Part shown: in pieces, positions 39,518-49,727 of the stretch | Layout of the letters: each line of letters begins with the position of its first letter | Numbering within the stretch: the first letter of the stretch is position 1 | Source of the DNA: Ruminiclostridium josui JCM 17888 | GTDB lineage: Bacteria; Bacillota; Clostridia; Acetivibrionales; DSM-1351 | Direction of reading: 5' to 3' | DNA: 64,000 bases | Assembly: GCF_000526495.1 (NCBI RefSeq) | Contig: NZ_JAGE01000001.1 | Coordinates: 613,501-677,500 of the forward strand | Translations under genes and position numbers: made by a program | The notes under the pieces: model-generated | Databases searched by the model: none | What the model was told of the DNA's origin: nothing | Seen by the model: only the letters and a program-made list of their open reading frames with translations

Positions 39518-41902
39518 TTACCCACACTTACTATACCCGCAGCTCCTGCAAATAACACAACCGCCTTCATGCTCCAGTGCCTTACCACACTCCGGGCATT
39601 CAGCACTTACAAAATCTACATCATTTTCTGGGTTTGAGCATACTGCATTCATTGTACAGCTGCTGCATTGTGAGTCGCAATCACTTGCTTCAGTATGAGC
39701 AGTTCTGGCAGAAGGCTTTTGTAGTAAACTGTATTCTGTTGTTGCACATATTTCGCCTGCTACGTCCTCGTCTTTGTTGCTCTGGATTTTGGCAACTTTC
39801 TCAATAAGCCTGCCTATTGCATCCGGACAGGACAAAACCTTCAAGCCCTTCTGGCGTATAGTAGACGGACACCTTATACCTTTTAGCTGTTCAACAATTG
39901 ATTTAACATCCATACCTGAACGTAATGCTACCGATACTAAACGGCTTGTAGCTTCTGATTGCGAAGGACAGCCTCCTGCACGTCCTGTATTTGTGAATAC
40001 CTCGCAAATACCATTTTCATCGTAGTTTACAGTAATGTACAGATTTCCGCAGCCTATTCCCACTTTTTCTGTAAAGCCTGTTGTAATGTCTGGTCTTGGC
40101 CTTGGTTCTATTTTACCGGGCATATTATTAACTGCACAAGCATCACAGTAAATATTCTCTTCGGCTGGCTCCTTGTCAGCAGCTTTTTCCTTACCTTTAA
40201 CTTTCCCAATATTGAGAACCTGCAGGTCGCGGCTTCCGTCTCTGTAAATTGTTACACCTTTGCACTGAGTCTTGTAAGCCAGAGTGAATACCTCTCTAAC
40301 ATCATCAGTAGTTGCATCATGACTTAAATTAACTGTCTTGGAAACCGCATTGTCTGTATGACGCTGGAATGCCGCCTGCATTTTTACATGCCATTCGGGA
40401 AGTACATCATGTGCAGTAACAAATATATCCTGAACATTCTTTGGTACTTCATTCATATTTTTAACAGTTCCAACCTTGGCAATTTTCTTCATAAGTTCGT
40501 CTGAATAGAAGTTCCCTGAAAGTGCAGCAGCTTTGAATACAGGGTTAACCTCCACCAATTCACTGTTGTCCATAACATTTCTGATATATGAAATTGCAAA
40601 AATCGGCTCAATTCCGCTTGAAACACCGGCTATTAAACTCAATGTACCAGTTGGTGCAATAGTGGTAGTAGTGGCATTTCTCATCTTTATACCTTTTTGG
40701 GCATATATACTGTCCTCATAAAAAGGAAAAACACCCTTCAATTCAGCCAAATCCTGTGAAGCTTTCTTTGCAATGTCACTGATAAATGACATAACCTTGT
40801 CTGCTAAATCAATTGCAGTTTGAGAATTGTATGCTATTCCCAGTGCACAAAGTGTATCTGCCCATCCCATAACACCAAGGCCTATTTTTCTGGTACCTCT
40901 TGTCATTTTATCAATTTCAGGCAAAGGATATTTGTTAACCTCTATTACATTATCCAGAAAACGAACAGCTTTTCTAACCGTTTTTTCTAATTTATCAAAA
41001 TCAATTGTTTTATGTGAATCATCCATCATATTATATAGGTTTATTGAGCCAAGATTACATGCCTCATAAGGCAGCAATGGCTGCTCACCGCATGGATTGG
41101 TACTTTCTATTTCTCCAAGCTTAGGAGTTACATTATCCCGGTTAAGTCTGTCTAGGAAAATTATACCAGGCTCTCCGTTTTTCCAAGCCATTTCAACAAT
41201 TACATTAAAAACTTCTTTAGCATTAAGTTTTGCAACAGGCTTCTTTGATTTAGGATCCAAAAGCTCATATTCCAGATTGTGTTCTACAGCATTCATGAAA
41301 TCTTCAGTAATTCCAACACTTAAATTAAAATTAGTTATTTCTGAATTATCACTTTTGCAGGAAATGAACTCCATAATATCAGGGTGATCAATTCTTAAAA
41401 TACCCATGTTGGCACCGCGTCTGGTTCCCCCTTGTTTTACCGCTTCTGTTGCGGCATTAAAAACCTTCATAAAACTTATAGGGCCGCTTGCAACGCCGCC
41501 AGTTGAATTTACAGTTGATCCTTTTGCACGGAGTCTAGAAAAGCTGAAACCAGTTCCTCCGCCACTTTTATGTATTAATGCAGCATTTTTTATAGATTCA
41601 AAAATGCCTTCCATTGTGTCTTCTACAGGAAGAACAAAACAAGCACTTAACTGACCTAAAGGTCTTCCAGCATTCATCAAAGTAGGTGAATTAGGTAAAA
41701 ATTCAAGATTAGCCATCATATCATAAAATTCCTGTTCAATTGCCGCCAATCCTTTTTCATCAGTATACTTAGCATCTGCAGAGGCTATTGCCTTTGCAAC
41801 ACGATGAAACATTCCTTCACAGTCCTCAAGTAAATTTCCGTTTTCGTCTTTCTCAAGATATCTTTTCTCCAATACTTTGATGGCATTCTCCGATAACTTC
41901 AT
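39518..41902 (-). CDS. nrdJ: Adenosylcobalamin-dependent class II ribonucleotide reductase
   Basis: The protein has 794 residues from the ATG at 41902, 8 nt after AGGGGA; an ATG at 41920 lies before that ribosome binding site. Features include SACFVLPVEDTMEGI (first redox Cys, Cys88), KSGGGTGFSFSRLR, GTRRGANMG, and the active-site loop N269-P-C271-G-E273-Q with the radical Cys and Glu. PTGTLSLIAGVSSGIEP is the phosphate-binding loop. The C-terminus has CxxC-type cysteines (CPECGKALEHEGGCVICRSCGYSKCG) for substrate reduction or zinc. It reduces ribonucleotides to deoxyribonucleotides with B12 and without oxygen. No cobalamin riboswitch is seen upstream; an NrdR box overlaps the promoter. Confidence 0.95.
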   Translation of the reverse strand: MKLSENAIKVLEKRYLEKDENGNLLEDCEGMFHRVAKAIASADAKYTDEKGLAAIEQEFYDMMANLEFLPNSPTLMNAGRPLGQLSACFVLPVEDTMEGIFESIKNAALIHKSGGGTGFSFSRLRAKGSTVNSTGGVASGPISFMKVFNAATEAVKQGGTRRGANMGILRIDHPDIMEFISCKSDNSEITNFNLSVGITEDFMNAVEHNLEYELLDPKSKKPVAKLNAKEVFNVIVEMAWKNGEPGIIFLDRLNRDNVTPKLGEIESTNPCGEQPLLPYEACNLGSINLYNMMDDSHKTIDFDKLEKTVRKAVRFLDNVIEVNKYPLPEIDKMTRGTRKIGLGVMGWADTLCALGIAYNSQTAIDLADKVMSFISDIAKKASQDLAELKGVFPFYEDSIYAQKGIKMRNATTTTIAPTGTLSLIAGVSSGIEPIFAISYIRNVMDNSELVEVNPVFKAAALSGNFYSDELMKKIAKVGTVKNMNEVPKNVQDIFVTAHDVLPEWHVKMQAAFQRHTDNAVSKTVNLSHDATTDDVREVFTLAYKTQCKGVTIYRDGSRDLQVLNIGKVKGKEKAADKEPAEENIYCDACAVNNMPGKIEPRPRPDITTGFTEKVGIGCGNLYITVNYDENGICEVFTNTGRAGGCPSQSEATSRLVSVALRSGMDVKSIVEQLKGIRCPSTIRQKGLKVLSCPDAIGRLIEKVAKIQSNKDEDVAGEICATTEYSLLQKPSARTAHTEASDCDSQCSSCTMNAVCSNPENDVDFVSAECPECGKALEHEGGCVICRSCGYSKCG

Positions 41903-41952
41903 CAATAAATCCCCTCTCATTTGTCTATATTTTGTATTTTACTCTTCAAAAG

Positions 41953-41990
41953 ACACTACATATTGTATCACTTAAATTACACATATTCAA
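41953..41990 (-). promoter_or_regulatory. nrdJ promoter overlapped by an NrdR box
   Basis: On the minus strand -35 TTGAAT (41990-41985), a 17-bp spacer and -10 TACAAT (41967-41962). The plus-strand sequence ACACTACATATTGTAT (41953-41968) fits the NrdR box (ACACWATATATWGTGT) at 14 of 16 positions and covers the -10. I cannot see a good second box at the usual spacing. Confidence 0.7.
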
Positions 41991-42015
41991 TACAGATAAA
42001 TATTTCTGAATTTAT

Positions 42016-42063
42016 AAAAAAAACGCCTAGCCCCATTAATTAAATGAAGCAAGGCATTTTTTT
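42016..42063 (-). terminator. Terminator after the DUF4015-like lipoprotein gene
   Basis: A 13-bp GC-containing stem (with one mismatch and G-U pairs) followed by seven T on the minus strand, 13 bp after the stop at 42076. Confidence 0.85.
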
Positions 42064-42075
42064 CAAGGGAAATAA

Positions 42076-43386
42076 TTATTTTTCTTTTTCAAAATATGAT
42101 TCCTGATATTTATTACTTGGATCCCAAAGTATCCATTCTTCATACCCGGCATCGTAAATTGCCTTGATTTGCTGTCTGATCTGTTCCGTACCATAAGTCT
42201 GGAAATAACCTGCTGGCAGATATTTCGCAGTAAACGCCTGTATATATGGTCTTAATTTTGCCTTGTAGTTCGTAGTTTCAGATATTTTCTTCTTTGCTGA
42301 TAACAAAGAATTGTAAACTACACCATAAGGATCCATATCCGGTTTGGTATAAGTAACCCCATTAATCTTCTGACCTACGCCATTACCCATTATTCCTTTT
42401 GGTGAATTATTTGCATAGTGTGACGGGTAAATCATTGGGCTTATGCAGTATATATCTTTTCCAACTTCCTGGAATCTCTGTCCAATACTTTCTCCATCTA
42501 ATTTACTTTCAATAATTATTGCAAACACGTCTGCTGAAACAGGTATTCCCAACTCCTGATGAAGTTCTTTTTCAGATTTTGCAAGGAATTCGTTTATTGC
42601 TTCGGCCTTTTCAGGAACATTTGCACCATAACTAATGGATTTTTTACTTCCTGTAGGGAATCTTACATAGTCAAACTGAATTTCATCAAAACCGTATGAT
42701 ATAGCTTCTTTTGCGATTGCTAAATTGTAATCCCAAACCTCTTCCATATAAGGGTTTGTCCAAGGGGTTGAACCGTTTTCCAGCCATAGTTTTCCAGTTG
42801 GAGTCTTTACCCCCAGGTCTGCTCTGTTTTTGGCCAGAACAGGGTCTTTGAAAACAACTATTCTGCCTATTACATATATTCCATTGTCATGGAATTTTTT
42901 TACAACATCTTTAGGATTATAGTATTTTACTTGCTTGCCATATTTTTTAACCAAATCAAGGTTTGTGCTATAATTTACCGCACCATCTTCCTTGACATCA
43001 ATAACCACAGTATTCAACTCAGAATTTTTCGCCATATTTATAATTTTATCAACTTTTGCCGAAGAACCAGCAGAAGGCCCTGTAAGGTATACGGCCTTAA
43101 CTTTTGCTTTTTCAATACTTGGCGATAATTGTAACCCTTCGGATTGAGGTACTTGCTCTTCTTTTGTAGAATCTGAGGCTGCTGTAGAATTTGCAGCTGT
43201 CGAATCTGAAGGCTTTGTCTCAGTACTTACAGCAGATGAAGGAGTTGTGCTTGTACTTGCGCTTGTGCTTTGAGGGTCTTTTGTCCCGTTTTCATTACAT
43301 CCTGTAAGAAAAAATGAACCTGCTGCAACGGTCATACTTAGAAAAAGAGATGTAAATAAAACCTTAATGTTTTTCCTGTTTTTCAT
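42076..43386 (-). CDS. Lipoprotein with putative glycoside hydrolase domain (DUF4015 type)
   Basis: The protein has 436 residues. A lipoprotein signal ends at Cys30 (FFLTGC), then a Ser/Thr-rich linker of about 60 residues. The TIM-barrel-like domain of the DUF4015 (PF13200) family covers about 95-430. Characteristic parts are VKAVYLTGPSAGSSAKVDKIINMAKNSELNTVVIDVKEDGAVNYS, GIYVIGRIVVFKDP, WTNPYMEEVWDYNLAIAKEAISYGFDEIQFDYVRFP and VSADVFA. The Asp in FDYVRFP is a likely catalytic or metal residue by family similarity. It is attached to the outer face of the membrane. The substrate is unknown; cell-wall or exopolysaccharide glycans are the usual suggestion. Confidence 0.85.
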   Translation of the reverse strand: MKNRKNIKVLFTSLFLSMTVAAGSFFLTGCNENGTKDPQSTSASTSTTPSSAVSTETKPSDSTAANSTAASDSTKEEQVPQSEGLQLSPSIEKAKVKAVYLTGPSAGSSAKVDKIINMAKNSELNTVVIDVKEDGAVNYSTNLDLVKKYGKQVKYYNPKDVVKKFHDNGIYVIGRIVVFKDPVLAKNRADLGVKTPTGKLWLENGSTPWTNPYMEEVWDYNLAIAKEAISYGFDEIQFDYVRFPTGSKKSISYGANVPEKAEAINEFLAKSEKELHQELGIPVSADVFAIIIESKLDGESIGQRFQEVGKDIYCISPMIYPSHYANNSPKGIMGNGVGQKINGVTYTKPDMDPYGVVYNSLLSAKKKISETTNYKAKLRPYIQAFTAKYLPAGYFQTYGTEQIRQQIKAIYDAGYEEWILWDPSNKYQESYFEKEK

Positions 43387-43544
43387 TTAGAAGTTCCCCA
43401 TTCCCCATGTTTTTTGTGATATTATGTAGTATAATCATGAATTGATATTTTCAATCAGATACATTGAGATTATACAGAATCCGGGTAATAAAATCAAACC
43501 TATTTACAACATATTTGTAATATATATAACGGAAATATTTGCCA

Positions 43545-43587
43545 AAATAAAAAAAGACCTAATCTCCATGTAGGAAATCAAGTCTTT
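43545..43587 (-). terminator. Terminator of the type IV pilus operon
   Basis: A 15-bp stem (43553-43567 with 43573-43587, several G-U pairs) followed by seven T on the minus strand, 20 bp after the stop of the last gene. Confidence 0.85.
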
Positions 43588-43606
43588 ATAAAATTTACTA
43601 ATTAAA

Positions 43607-46600
43607 TTAATTGAGCTTATTTGGATTGACAATTCTTACTTCAAGAGGGTTAAGAGAATTTCCATTAATATCTGTTGTTATTGGCTTTTCGCTGCTTCCA
43701 TAACCATCTGCGTACAAGCCTAAATTAAGCTGGTATATAGCTCCATAGTAATCCTCTACATCATCATCCTTATATGTGGATACTTTGGGGCTAAACTCAA
43801 TTTTCACCACATCTCCTGCATCATAACTTCCGTTTACTTCTATGTCAATCATATATTTATCTTTTACTTTAATGACTTTTTTAGTTATTTTATTATCATT
43901 AACCTTTAAAAACTCAGTAGAATCTTTTTTCTTTACAGTAACCTTTATATTTTTGCTGACCAATTCCAAGAAAAATGGTTTTTCATTGATATTCTTTTTA
44001 TTTGTAACATCAGTATTCATAACCATTCCTGGATTTGAAGTTCTGTTTTTGAACTGTAACTCAAAAGAAACAGGTATATACGAGCCCAGTACAAACTCAA
44101 GATTTGGGTTTCTTGAATTATTTATTATGTCATACGATACAAAACCCAGTTCTGTTTCAACAAAAGGATACATTACAACATCTGCAATGTTAGAGTAAGG
44201 ACCTTTTACACCGTTTGCAACGGCAACTACCTTATAATAGTATTTTACTCCTCTGTTGTTTGTGGTTTTAGGAATAGAATTATCCAAAAAGGATATTTCT
44301 GTTATTCCTTCTTTAATGATTTCGTATGGCCCATTAGGGCTATTAGACCTTAATACGCTATAGGTTTGAGCCCCTTGAGCAGGATTCCACCGCAGCTGAA
44401 CAGCTTCTCCCGCCCGAGCCGCCTTTAAGTTTGAAGGAGCAGCAGGGGGTACAGCAATAGTTATTTCTCTTGATTTTGCACCCTCATAGCCATCTTTTAT
44501 GGCCGAAACAAAATACTTATATACCTTTCCGTATTCAACCTTATTGTCAGTATATTTATTATCTATAGAAAGAACTGTTGTCTGTATTCCGTCGCTCACT
44601 CTATACAGCCTGTATCCCGAGGCAGTATCTACCGGGTCCCATGAAAGGTTAATTGTGTTTTTGTTTACAGTACCTTTCAGATTCTGAGGTGCACCCAGTC
44701 CCACTACAACCTTCACAGGCTCAGATTTTGCACTCTCTCCTGCCTCATTCCAAGCACTTACACTGAATTTGTATTCACCAAATTGCAAGTTAGGCACGGT
44801 GTATGAATTATCTTTTACATTAATTATTGTGGTATTGCCTTCCCAGTCTGTTTGATAAATCTTATATCCCTGTGCTTCAGGAATACTGTCCCATGTAAGT
44901 ACTACACTATTGTCATTATTCAAATCTATATTAAGATTTATCGGAGTCCTGGGAATATCAATTTTTCCGTCAACAAACAGCTGAGAGTTTGGGACTACTT
45001 CTTTTGCTTTTCGCGGATTACTCCATAAAAGTTTTGCAACGGCATCGTACTCATTTTCATAGTATTCCATTCTAATTCTGTACTTTTTGCCCTTTTCCAT
45101 TTGTACTGACTTTGAACTATTCTCTGTTTCAGAATGCTTTTGCCAGTTTGAAATCAAAAGCTCGTTTGTATCAAATCTGCCATTTCTGTTTAAATCAATC
45201 CATAGTTTCACTCCGTCGTCTGTTATGGTATAGAATGTATAGTTCTCGTCGAACTCCGGCATAATATACCCTGACCAAATCACTGAATAGTGGTCAGCAT
45301 TGACTTTCGGATCAGGCGCCCTATTGCCCCATCTGTAGTAAAGTTCTGCATTATCTTTTGTAAAATCAATTTTAGGGTCAATTCTGGACATTGCAAGTTC
45401 CGTATTTTCCATTATATAATTTGTGGTAAAATTGCTTTCCAAATCATAGCCATAGTTTGTTAAACTACTACCATCAATAGTTTTCCAGTTATTATATTCC
45501 GCATACAACCCATTAACCGTCAGAATCAAGGCAGTGGCAGAAGCTTCATTTGAAAATGGTCCCAACTTCTCTCCATTCTCTGAAACAGCCTGCACCTTAT
45601 ATGTATAGGTTTTTCCAGGCAAAACGTTATTGTCAATAATGGAGCTGTCAGATAACAACTGAGGAAGCGGAAGAAAATCAGTATCACCAGGACCTTTTCT
45701 CCACAATTTGTAACCTTCCGCACCATTTACCTCATCCCAGCTTACCAATATGCCATCTCTTTTAGCAATTGCCCGAAGGGTTTGAGGCGCCACAAGCTCT
45801 TTCCCCGGTTCTTTTCCCCATATAAGTTCACCATCATAATATACTGTAACTCTTTCCCAATCCACTTCTTCTCCGGGATTAAATGAGTAGTGATTAGCCT
45901 GTTTAAATTTTCTCAGTTCAGACGTATCTCCAGTGGTTTGAGCTATAAATTCCTTTACTATTTCAAGCTCAATATCAGCATGTGAAGTATTATTGCCTGA
46001 TTTCCCACTAAGCTCATAATTCTTTGAACTGACAGTATAGTCCTTGGCCCAGTTCCACCACCATCTGTGTTTCTCATTATCAGAAGAACAATTGCTGCCT
46101 CCAATATTAATATTTTTTACTAAAATATCATCCAGCCAGTTTACATCACTCTTTATAAAAATGTCATTCCATAAACTGCTATGATACCGTAAAAATTTAT
46201 ACAAATAATTCGTGTAACTTGATACGTTATCTTTTGACGGAAAACCGATTTCAATAAAACAGTTGGTTTCAGGTGTTGAATACTCACCCATATTAATAAA
46301 TACTGATGGTAGGGTTTGTATAACATCTTCATATGGATTTGACCGGCTAGACTGGTAATTATAAATTTTTCCCTCTACTTTTTCAGTTTTAGGAGCAACC
46401 TTGTTTAAGTCACCATCCATGTTAAAGTAGTAATGTATTCTTACTTTATTTAAATCAATATTATTACTACCCTCGTTATACAGCTTTAACACCGAATGAA
46501 TTCTATCCTTAGACGAAAACTCAGAAGGATTAGTTGGATAACTTTTTTCAGTAAGTCTAATCTGTATTTTATTTTCTGCAGGCTGTCTCACTATAGTGCA

Positions 46601-47125
46601 TCCCAAATCAGAGAAGTTCATCCATTTTACATAACCGTAGATATCCATGGAGCCATGACTTTTTATAGTTCTGTTTGATAGCAATCCGGAGCCAAATGAA
46701 TACTCTCTGTTTGATTTATCAATGTTTTTATAGGCAGAAAACTCATATATTTTCAAACCCAGTTCTTTTCCAGACTTGTTTGTAAACCTAAGCACAAGTT
46801 GGTTATTTCCACTAAGAGTTATAACAGAATCACTGGTATTTGTGATTTTCACCTTGATATACTGGAAAATACCATTATCATAGTTGTAATCACTACAGGA
46901 ATTATTATCAGGAAACCAATCCTCGTATCCGTGGCTCAATATAACATCTGTAAACCAGACAAATATTGAATCAACCTTTTGAATTTCTACAGTCAACCTT
47001 TGGTCGCCAGATAGTGTATTTGATTCTTCTGTGTATGTATTACTTTCAGCCAGAACTGTCTGTGGAATCATTAGCCCAATCATAATGATAAGAGCCATCA
47101 AGACACATAGTGCTTTCTTGAACAT
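43607..47125 (-). CDS. Large secreted CBM3-like/FN3/PA14 protein at the end of the pilus operon
   Basis: The protein has 1172 residues from the ATG at 47125 (GGAGG 9 nt upstream). A signal peptide covers about residues 1-26. A CBM3-like region covers about 205-440: DRIHSVLKLYNEGSNNIDLNKVRIHYYFNMDGD matches the first strands, and NHYSFNPGEEVDWERVTVYYDGELIWGKEP matches the end. A long insertion lies between them. Further parts are an FN3 repeat (about 445-530), a PA14-like domain (about 535-715), three more FN3 repeats (about 730-990) and a C-terminal beta domain (about 1000-1172). No anchor, dockerin or catalytic motif is visible. CBM3 modules bind crystalline cellulose and PA14 modules often bind glycans. 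It lies 25 bp after the PilX-like gene, so it is made with the pilus and may act as its adhesin; that link is inference. Confidence 0.75.
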   Translation of the reverse strand: MFKKALCVLMALIIMIGLMIPQTVLAESNTYTEESNTLSGDQRLTVEIQKVDSIFVWFTDVILSHGYEDWFPDNNSCSDYNYDNGIFQYIKVKITNTSDSVITLSGNNQLVLRFTNKSGKELGLKIYEFSAYKNIDKSNREYSFGSGLLSNRTIKSHGSMDIYGYVKWMNFSDLGCTIVRQPAENKIQIRLTEKSYPTNPSEFSSKDRIHSVLKLYNEGSNNIDLNKVRIHYYFNMDGDLNKVAPKTEKVEGKIYNYQSSRSNPYEDVIQTLPSVFINMGEYSTPETNCFIEIGFPSKDNVSSYTNYLYKFLRYHSSLWNDIFIKSDVNWLDDILVKNINIGGSNCSSDNEKHRWWWNWAKDYTVSSKNYELSGKSGNNTSHADIELEIVKEFIAQTTGDTSELRKFKQANHYSFNPGEEVDWERVTVYYDGELIWGKEPGKELVAPQTLRAIAKRDGILVSWDEVNGAEGYKLWRKGPGDTDFLPLPQLLSDSSIIDNNVLPGKTYTYKVQAVSENGEKLGPFSNEASATALILTVNGLYAEYNNWKTIDGSSLTNYGYDLESNFTTNYIMENTELAMSRIDPKIDFTKDNAELYYRWGNRAPDPKVNADHYSVIWSGYIMPEFDENYTFYTITDDGVKLWIDLNRNGRFDTNELLISNWQKHSETENSSKSVQMEKGKKYRIRMEYYENEYDAVAKLLWSNPRKAKEVVPNSQLFVDGKIDIPRTPINLNIDLNNDNSVVLTWDSIPEAQGYKIYQTDWEGNTTIINVKDNSYTVPNLQFGEYKFSVSAWNEAGESAKSEPVKVVVGLGAPQNLKGTVNKNTINLSWDPVDTASGYRLYRVSDGIQTTVLSIDNKYTDNKVEYGKVYKYFVSAIKDGYEGAKSREITIAVPPAAPSNLKAARAGEAVQLRWNPAQGAQTYSVLRSNSPNGPYEIIKEGITEISFLDNSIPKTTNNRGVKYYYKVVAVANGVKGPYSNIADVVMYPFVETELGFVSYDIINNSRNPNLEFVLGSYIPVSFELQFKNRTSNPGMVMNTDVTNKKNINEKPFFLELVSKNIKVTVKKKDSTEFLKVNDNKITKKVIKVKDKYMIDIEVNGSYDAGDVVKIEFSPKVSTYKDDDVEDYYGAIYQLNLGLYADGYGSSEKPITTDINGNSLNPLEVRIVNPNKLN

Positions 47126-47150
47126 TAGCATCAACCTCCATGCAATTATT

Positions 47151-49715
47151 TTATTTTTCTTCCTTCCATGAAGTTATCTTTATATTTTTAACATTTGGTT
47201 TTTTAATTGTCTTTATAGATGAATTACTTAAAATAATCTCCGACGCATTGTAATTAAACAGTCTCCCTGCATCGGGTTCTTCACTCAAAAGTATATCTAC
47301 GACATTTTCATCATAAGAAATATCTGCTCCTCCAAGAAATACTATATTACCCTCTGCAATTAATATCCCTTTGAATTTAGTCCCTGCCCCTACATATATA
47401 TCACCTGCAGAATAGATAATCCCTTGCAAATATCCGTCCTCTCTTGGAATATCTACACTGTTTACCTGCCCTCCTGATAAAACAACATTATGGCTGCTGT
47501 TAAGTAAAAAAATTCCTGATTTGGAAACTACTATTTCATCCGGCCTTACTTCTGTATTAATAAGTCCTTTTTTTTCGCTGGCACTTCCGTTATCCGTCAG
47601 GCTCTTAGCAGGCTTTACATCCATTACCTGTTCAAACTCCTGTACAAATAAATTCATGTTATTTCTATATAAAAGAGACCTCATACCTTTTTCAATATAG
47701 TACTGTTCGTTACCCGTCTCCGTAAATCCACCATATGGTCCATAAACCGTATCGTTGGCGGCAACAGCTCCAAAGCACCAGCCTTTAACTTTATCTGTTT
47801 TTCTAATATCATTGCCATCACTATCTTTTTCATAATATGCTATTTTGATATCTCCTGAATTTAGGTAAGAATAATATCCCACATCATCCTTCCAAAAGTT
47901 ATCCCATATCCATTTAAAGTGCATAGCTCTGTCAAGTATGTTGAACAAAGGCCTTGTTTGACTTCCCATCATCATTTGTACTGTGGTAGACTCATCAGAC
48001 TGACTTTCGTTCTTGGACTTATAATTAAACCCTGCACTAATAAGTTTTTGCTGTTCTATAGGGTCATTTACATATATATAATCATCAGCGTCCGGCACGC
48101 CGTTTTTATCACGGGTATTGTCAAATAAATAAAATATATTTCCGGGGAATTCCTCCTTTGACGGAACTTCAATGTCATCCCACATACGGAATGCTTCTGC
48201 CGGTAAACTTCCCGATTTCAGTACTGATATTCCTGAAAAGTACATTTTATTGTCAGTAATATTTTTATATTCGTTAAAGTACGTTGTTCCTCCAATATAA
48301 AGACTTCCGTTTATATTAAGGTTTGAGTCCCCCGAAACTATAACTGCACTGGAAGTATCATACCCAGAGGCTGAATCCCCTGGATTCAGCCCTACAATCA
48401 TACCCTCCCCGGCTTCTCCTCCATCCCACTTACCTATATTTACAGTGGAATTATTTGAATCAATTCGTAAATCATCAGTTAAGATAACATTCTTCAAGTT
48501 AACTTCACTTGAATGAGCCTTATTTTCTACTTTTACACTTCTGGCATAAACATCTCCTTTTTGAATGTTTATTTTTGATGGTGAGTTTGCATTACTATAC
48601 AGAGTATGAATATATGCTGCGGTAATTGCATTACCTTCTTGAATATTAAAAGAGCCCGGGAGATTTGTGAAATCAAAATCAGACATACTGGGTATAGCAT
48701 CTATTATGCTATTTTTAATGCTTTTGTTATCATGTCCCAAATTGGTATCATTCCAAGTATCTCTTGTCATCCCTGCCATAAAACCGCCATATTTATAACC
48801 ATCAGCATTATAGTCAATATCAGTACCGTTTGTGGTTGGGATATATCCAAAGCAAATAGCATTTCCCTTCTCAATGTTAACGGTTCCGCTAACCGAAATA
48901 ATATTTTTTCGTGCCACAATAGCTTTATTTTTAAGTATTTCAGGTTTGTTGTCCTTATTGACCTTAACCTTTGTAAGTTTGCTGTAAATAATTGGTATTT
49001 CAGAATTGTCATTTACTGATTCAGTTAAAAGACTAAACTCTGCTAAAATGCTTCTTTTGTAAGTATACTTGCCTGACTTGTATTCTCCCGTTGATTTTAC
49101 GGTGATTGAGGAAATTTCATTTATCTGAAGTGTGGTATCAACTATAGACGAATAAAATTTTTCAGATTTATTGGGACGTATTAAGCTGTAAAAAAAGCTT
49201 CCATCATTTATTATAACATCTTTTCCCTCTTTAGTAACAATATGTTGGACACCATGGGTTATAGTACTGTCCCATTCTCCTCCGGCAGCTGTCTGCTGTT
49301 CAATCCAATCCAGCAATAATTTAAAAAATTGATATTTATATTCAGCTTCATAAATATCATTTAGTTCTTTCTCTTTCAATACCTTAATATTATTAGAATC
49401 AGTAGTATCAATTATTTCGTTGAAAACAGGCAATCTGTCATCAATAGCCTTTTTAATCACTTGGCTGGAAGTTACCCTTGCTTCATCTTGTATTTTTCCT
49501 ACTTGCGTATCCAGCTTTTGAGCAACTTTTTCGGCACCTGCCTGAGCAGCAAACAAAGCTTTGCTTCTGTCAGATGTTACAGTACTCATAACAAGTTCTG
49601 AACCTGTAAGTGCCATAACAGCCAAAGCAGTAGCAGATAAAACAAACACTAAGAATAAAACCATAGCCAAAGAAGAACCATTACTGTTTTTAAAATAACC
49701 CCTTATTTTACACAT
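47151..49715 (-). CDS. Large PilX/GspK-like pilus component with beta-helix region
   Basis: The protein has 854 residues from the ATG at 49715, 5 nt after AGGTGA. The N-terminus has a prepilin-like signal (KNSNG/SSLAMVLFLVFVLSATALAVMAL) without Glu at position +5, as in PilX/GspK-type components that start pilus assembly. The rest is exported and very large for this family. It has many short beta-strand repeats with Gly and Asn (for example NINGSLYIGGTTYF and AGDIYVGAGTKFKGILIAEGNIVFLGGADI), suggesting a right-handed beta-helix. It is probably a tip component of the type IV pilus together with the two minor prepilins encoded upstream. Confidence 0.75.
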   Translation of the reverse strand: MCKIRGYFKNSNGSSLAMVLFLVFVLSATALAVMALTGSELVMSTVTSDRSKALFAAQAGAEKVAQKLDTQVGKIQDEARVTSSQVIKKAIDDRLPVFNEIIDTTDSNNIKVLKEKELNDIYEAEYKYQFFKLLLDWIEQQTAAGGEWDSTITHGVQHIVTKEGKDVIINDGSFFYSLIRPNKSEKFYSSIVDTTLQINEISSITVKSTGEYKSGKYTYKRSILAEFSLLTESVNDNSEIPIIYSKLTKVKVNKDNKPEILKNKAIVARKNIISVSGTVNIEKGNAICFGYIPTTNGTDIDYNADGYKYGGFMAGMTRDTWNDTNLGHDNKSIKNSIIDAIPSMSDFDFTNLPGSFNIQEGNAITAAYIHTLYSNANSPSKINIQKGDVYARSVKVENKAHSSEVNLKNVILTDDLRIDSNNSTVNIGKWDGGEAGEGMIVGLNPGDSASGYDTSSAVIVSGDSNLNINGSLYIGGTTYFNEYKNITDNKMYFSGISVLKSGSLPAEAFRMWDDIEVPSKEEFPGNIFYLFDNTRDKNGVPDADDYIYVNDPIEQQKLISAGFNYKSKNESQSDESTTVQMMMGSQTRPLFNILDRAMHFKWIWDNFWKDDVGYYSYLNSGDIKIAYYEKDSDGNDIRKTDKVKGWCFGAVAANDTVYGPYGGFTETGNEQYYIEKGMRSLLYRNNMNLFVQEFEQVMDVKPAKSLTDNGSASEKKGLINTEVRPDEIVVSKSGIFLLNSSHNVVLSGGQVNSVDIPREDGYLQGIIYSAGDIYVGAGTKFKGILIAEGNIVFLGGADISYDENVVDILLSEEPDAGRLFNYNASEIILSNSSIKTIKKPNVKNIKITSWKEEK

Positions 49716-49727
49716 TGTAATCACCTG

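Noticed and set aside
41903..42015. Cobalamin riboswitch upstream of the B12-dependent reductase
   Set aside because: The region is too short and has no B12-box-like sequence.
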